Source: MPNP01 sp963668325 (GTDB lineage Bacteria; Pseudomonadota; Alphaproteobacteria; Rhodobacterales; Rhodobacteraceae). Taken from it: 64,000 nucleotides of DNA. The position numbers and the translations under genes were made by a program. Location: the NCBI GenBank assembly GCA_963668325.1, contig OY764222.1:806001-870000 (forward strand), in the 5' to 3' direction. Positions within the stretch are counted from its first letter, which is position 1. Each line of letters begins with the position of its first letter. The notes beneath the pieces were generated by a model. It saw only the letters and a program-made list of their open reading frames with translations. It searched no databases and had not been told where the DNA came from. Positions 61,859 through 64,000 of this stretch are shown here, piece by piece.

Positions 61859-63181
61859 ATGGGAAAAGAAAGAAAGAAAAATAATGGCCACCAAACTGAA
61901 TTGGCCCAAGGAAAGGGAGGTTCGGTTATTAAAACCCCGGTGGTTTCCCCTTTGGCTCCCCCAGAGGGCTTTCCTGACCTTCCCTTGATCAAGGGTGTGA
62001 AATTAGCTTCTGCAACGGCCGGCATTAAATATTCCCGCACTGATGTTATGCTGGTAACAATAAAACCGGTTTCAGCTGTTGCTGGTGTTTTTACCAGATC
62101 GTCAACCCGCTCTGCTGCCATTATTGATTGTAAAGAAAAACTCCGTAGGATAGCAGAAGTTGATCTCCCAGAGGAGATAGCCATACTGGTTAACTCCGGG
62201 AATGCCAATGCCTTTACTGGACAGGCCGGAGAGGTTGCGGTGCAAGAAATCTCCAAACATTCAGCTCACATATTGAATCTCGACACCTCTCATGTATTTA
62301 CCGCTTCGACTGGTGTCATCGGCGAACCCTTGGCTTTTGATAAAATAAACAGGGTTCTTGGCGAACTAAAAAACAATCTCTCGGCAAACAATCTAAAGGG
62401 TGCAGCCCATGCAATTATGACGACCGATACCTTCCCCAAAGGTGCAGGTATCGTTGTTGATTGTTCTGGTATACCTGTTGCAATTTCTGGGATTGCCAAG
62501 GGCTCTGGTATGATTGCACCCGACATGGCGACAATGCTGGCTTATGTCTTTACTGACGCCAGGATTAATCAGTCCACTCTACAAGACATGGTTTCAGAAT
62601 TAACCGATAAAACCTTCAATTCAGTTACGGTTGATGGTGACACCTCCACCTCAGATACCTTTATGGTGGTTGCTACAGGGATGGCTGAAAATGAAGAAAT
62701 TGTCGGGCAAGACTCTATCAACGCCATGAAATTTAAAGAAGGATTGAACGTTGTGATGATGTCCTTGGCCCAGCAAATAGCGCGAGATGGTGAAGGGGCT
62801 ACCAAATTTATTACAATTGATGTGACCGGAGCGGAAAATGATATCGGTGCAAAAAAGGTTGCACAATCAATTGCCAACTCGCCATTGGTAAAAACGGCAA
62901 TTTCTGGGGAGGATCCAAATTGGGGAAGAATTGTCATGGCCATTGGCAAATCCGGGGCCAAGGCAAACCGAGATCTGTTGAAAATTTTCTTTGGGGATAT
63001 TCTGGTTGCAGAAAAAGGGCAGGTTGCCAACAGTTATCAGGAGAAGCAAGGACAAGAATACATGAAAAATCAGGAAATCAGCATAGCTGTGGATTTAGGC
63101 CTGGGCAAAGGGCATGCTCGATTTTGGACATGTGATTTTTCGCATGGGTATGTTGCCATCAATGCTGATTACCGATCATGA
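61859..63181 (+). CDS. argJ: Glutamate N-acetyltransferase / amino-acid acetyltransferase ArgJ
   Basis: The product has about 440 residues. ArgJ transfers acetyl from N-acetylornithine to glutamate in arginine synthesis. The self-cleavage site is in GSGMIAPDMATMLAYVF (between Ala and the nucleophile Thr), with NSGNANAFTG and SGEDPNWGRIVMA also diagnostic. About 28 residues precede the conserved VSPLAP start of alphaproteobacterial ArgJ, and the ribosome site before ATG 61859 is poor, so the true start may lie further downstream. It is coupled to mutT by ATGA. Confidence 0.93.
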   Translation: MGKERKKNNGHQTELAQGKGGSVIKTPVVSPLAPPEGFPDLPLIKGVKLASATAGIKYSRTDVMLVTIKPVSAVAGVFTRSSTRSAAIIDCKEKLRRIAEVDLPEEIAILVNSGNANAFTGQAGEVAVQEISKHSAHILNLDTSHVFTASTGVIGEPLAFDKINRVLGELKNNLSANNLKGAAHAIMTTDTFPKGAGIVVDCSGIPVAISGIAKGSGMIAPDMATMLAYVFTDARINQSTLQDMVSELTDKTFNSVTVDGDTSTSDTFMVVATGMAENEEIVGQDSINAMKFKEGLNVVMMSLAQQIARDGEGATKFITIDVTGAENDIGAKKVAQSIANSPLVKTAISGEDPNWGRIVMAIGKSGAKANRDLLKIFFGDILVAEKGQVANSYQEKQGQEYMKNQEISIAVDLGLGKGHARFWTCDFSHGYVAINADYRS

Positions 63182-63576
63182 AGATTGGTCTGGCTGCAGT
63201 AGTAGCTCTGGTGGACCCGGATGGTCGAATTCTTCTTGCTCGAAGACCACTTCACAAATCCTTCGGTGGTCTTTGGGAATTCCCTGGAGGAAAGGTGGAA
63301 CCAAATGAAACGCCTGAAATAACTGCCTTGCGGGAACTCAAGGAAGAACTTGGAATTGATACTTGGTCCAACTGCCTGGCACCTTTAACCTTTGCCAGCC
63401 ATAAATATGATGACTTGCACCAGGTCCTGCTTTTATTTGTCTGTCGAAAATGGCATGGAATTCCTTATCCCATGGAAGATAATGAACTGAGGTGGGTAAA
63501 GACTTCCGATCTAATGAAATATTCCATGCCCCCAGCAAATAAAGGAATTATGGCTATTCTGAGGGATTGGCTATGA
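63178..63576 (+). CDS. mutT: MutT-type Nudix hydrolase (8-oxo-dGTP diphosphatase)
   Basis: The product has 132 residues. The Nudix box is complete: GGKVEPNETPEITALRELKE followed by ELGI. It begins IGLAAVVALVDPDGRILLARR with FGGLWEFPGG, as in MutT. It removes oxidised dGTP. Its ATG overlaps the argJ stop by 4 nt; argJ-mutT is a frequent alphaproteobacterial pair. Confidence 0.93.
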   Translation: MKIGLAAVVALVDPDGRILLARRPLHKSFGGLWEFPGGKVEPNETPEITALRELKEELGIDTWSNCLAPLTFASHKYDDLHQVLLLFVCRKWHGIPYPMEDNELRWVKTSDLMKYSMPPANKGIMAILRDWL

Positions 63577-63648
63577 AAGTTATTAAATTATTTCGTTGCT
63601 TCGCCAACGGATGAAAGCAACTTTCTGAAGAAAATATTGGAATGTAAA

Positions 63649-64000
63649 TCAGAAAGGGCTGGGTGAGTCAAAGGGGTCTGGTTCATCAGGTTTGGGTCTA
63701 GGAGCAGGAACTGGTTCAATATCAAAACTTCTGGCCATATCATGTATATCGACTACCTTAAAGCCATCTGCTGTAAATTTGGCCCGTTGTTCGGGAAAAA
63801 AAGAAGGGGAAAACAACATTCTCCGGCGAATAGATTTTTCTCTTAACCTCGTTCCAGCTTCACTTTTGCCCAACTCATCTAGAAACAAATCCTGTTCATC
63901 TATCACCTTCTGAGAATTATGTCGCTCTGGATTTCGCTTGGCACTTCCCAACCAAACCAAGGGAGGAACGTGCTTTTTATTGGAAGCCATGACATCAATT
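63649..64000 (-). CDS. Paralogue of the 45.7-kb AAA ATPase, C-terminal part, cut by window edge
   Basis: The frame is open to the window edge, so the ATG at 63990 is probably internal (IDV precedes it in frame). The visible ~117 residues align with the C-terminus of the protein at 45693-47438. IDVMASN matches IDVLVWTAN, WLGSAKRN matches ILGSCKWS, and FKVVDIHDMARSFDIEP matches FETLDLQKMARNLDFDP. A Pro/Asp-rich tail follows. It should continue into an ATPase domain beyond the window. Confidence 0.8.
   Translation of the reverse strand, partial: IDVMASNKKHVPPLVWLGSAKRNPERHNSQKVIDEQDLFLDELGKSEAGTRLREKSIRRRMLFSPSFFPEQRAKFTADGFKVVDIHDMARSFDIEPVPAPRPKPDEPDPFDSPSPF

Overview
The window looks like chromosome of a low-GC (my estimate by eye, low-to-mid 40s percent) alphaproteobacterium. 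The reasons are the hemW-rdgB-rph / hrcA-grpE cluster, the argJ-mutT pair, a sigma32-type dnaK promoter of the CTTG-N18-CYTAT form, a permuted beta-class DNA methyltransferase, and many binding-protein-dependent ABC transporters. kdsB, an OmpA-like lipid-bilayer/peptidoglycan linker and periplasmic proteins indicate a Gram-negative envelope. I cannot name the genus. A marine or host-associated heterotroph is an inference from the transporter content (betaine-type, peptide-type, fructose-type, NCS2, SulP) and the sulfolactate genes.

Layout. 0-6.3 kb: an AhpD-like oxidoreductase coupled to an OmpA-like protein, then hemW, rdgB and rph overlapping each other by 8 nt, divergent from hrcA-grpE. 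6.5-14.6 kb: matB (malonyl-CoA synthetase), a SulP transporter carrying STAS and cyclic-nucleotide-binding-like domains, a small DUF6868-type membrane protein, mutS and a ureohydrolase. 14.8-18.5 kb: a betaine/proline-type ABC operon (binding protein, ATPase, permease) with a clear terminator. 18.7-20.1 kb: a hipA-hipB toxin-antitoxin pair in reversed order with twin operator-like repeats. 20.2-22.2 kb: slcC-comD-comE, a probable sulfolactate-to-sulfoacetaldehyde module. 22.3-25.4 kb: dnaK-dnaJ. 25.4-28.2 kb: an accessory, gene-poor stretch with a DUF3800 protein and degraded remnants. 28.2-34.1 kb: a carbon-nitrogen hydrolase in operon with a complete peptide-type ABC transporter.

34.2-39.7 kb is a small defence island: a compact type II restriction-modification pair, divergent from an OLD-family ATPase/Toprim nuclease that is cleanly broken by an 1825-bp ISNCY-like insertion sequence with a 6-bp target duplication. 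40.3-45.5 kb: an EamA exporter and a fructose-type frcBCA operon with a divergent ROK regulator. 45.7-47.7 kb: a AAA ATPase with a C-terminal PD-(D/E)XK-like domain, whose paralogue is cut by the right edge of the window, plus a 34-codon membrane peptide gene. 48-52 kb: alkB, cysQ-kdsB, an HNH nuclease and a Spy-like periplasmic protein. 52.1-56.4 kb: an FbpABC/AfuABC-type transporter. 56.8-61.8 kb: Tas-like reductase, an NCS2 permease fused to a degenerate RsbW-like ATPase domain, a RutE-like nitroreductase and an AbrB-family membrane protein. 61.9-63.6 kb: argJ-mutT.

Core housekeeping genes (protein folding, mismatch repair, arginine synthesis, nucleotide-pool cleaning) are interleaved with uptake systems and short accessory islands. 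No rRNA, no complete tRNA and no CRISPR array was seen.
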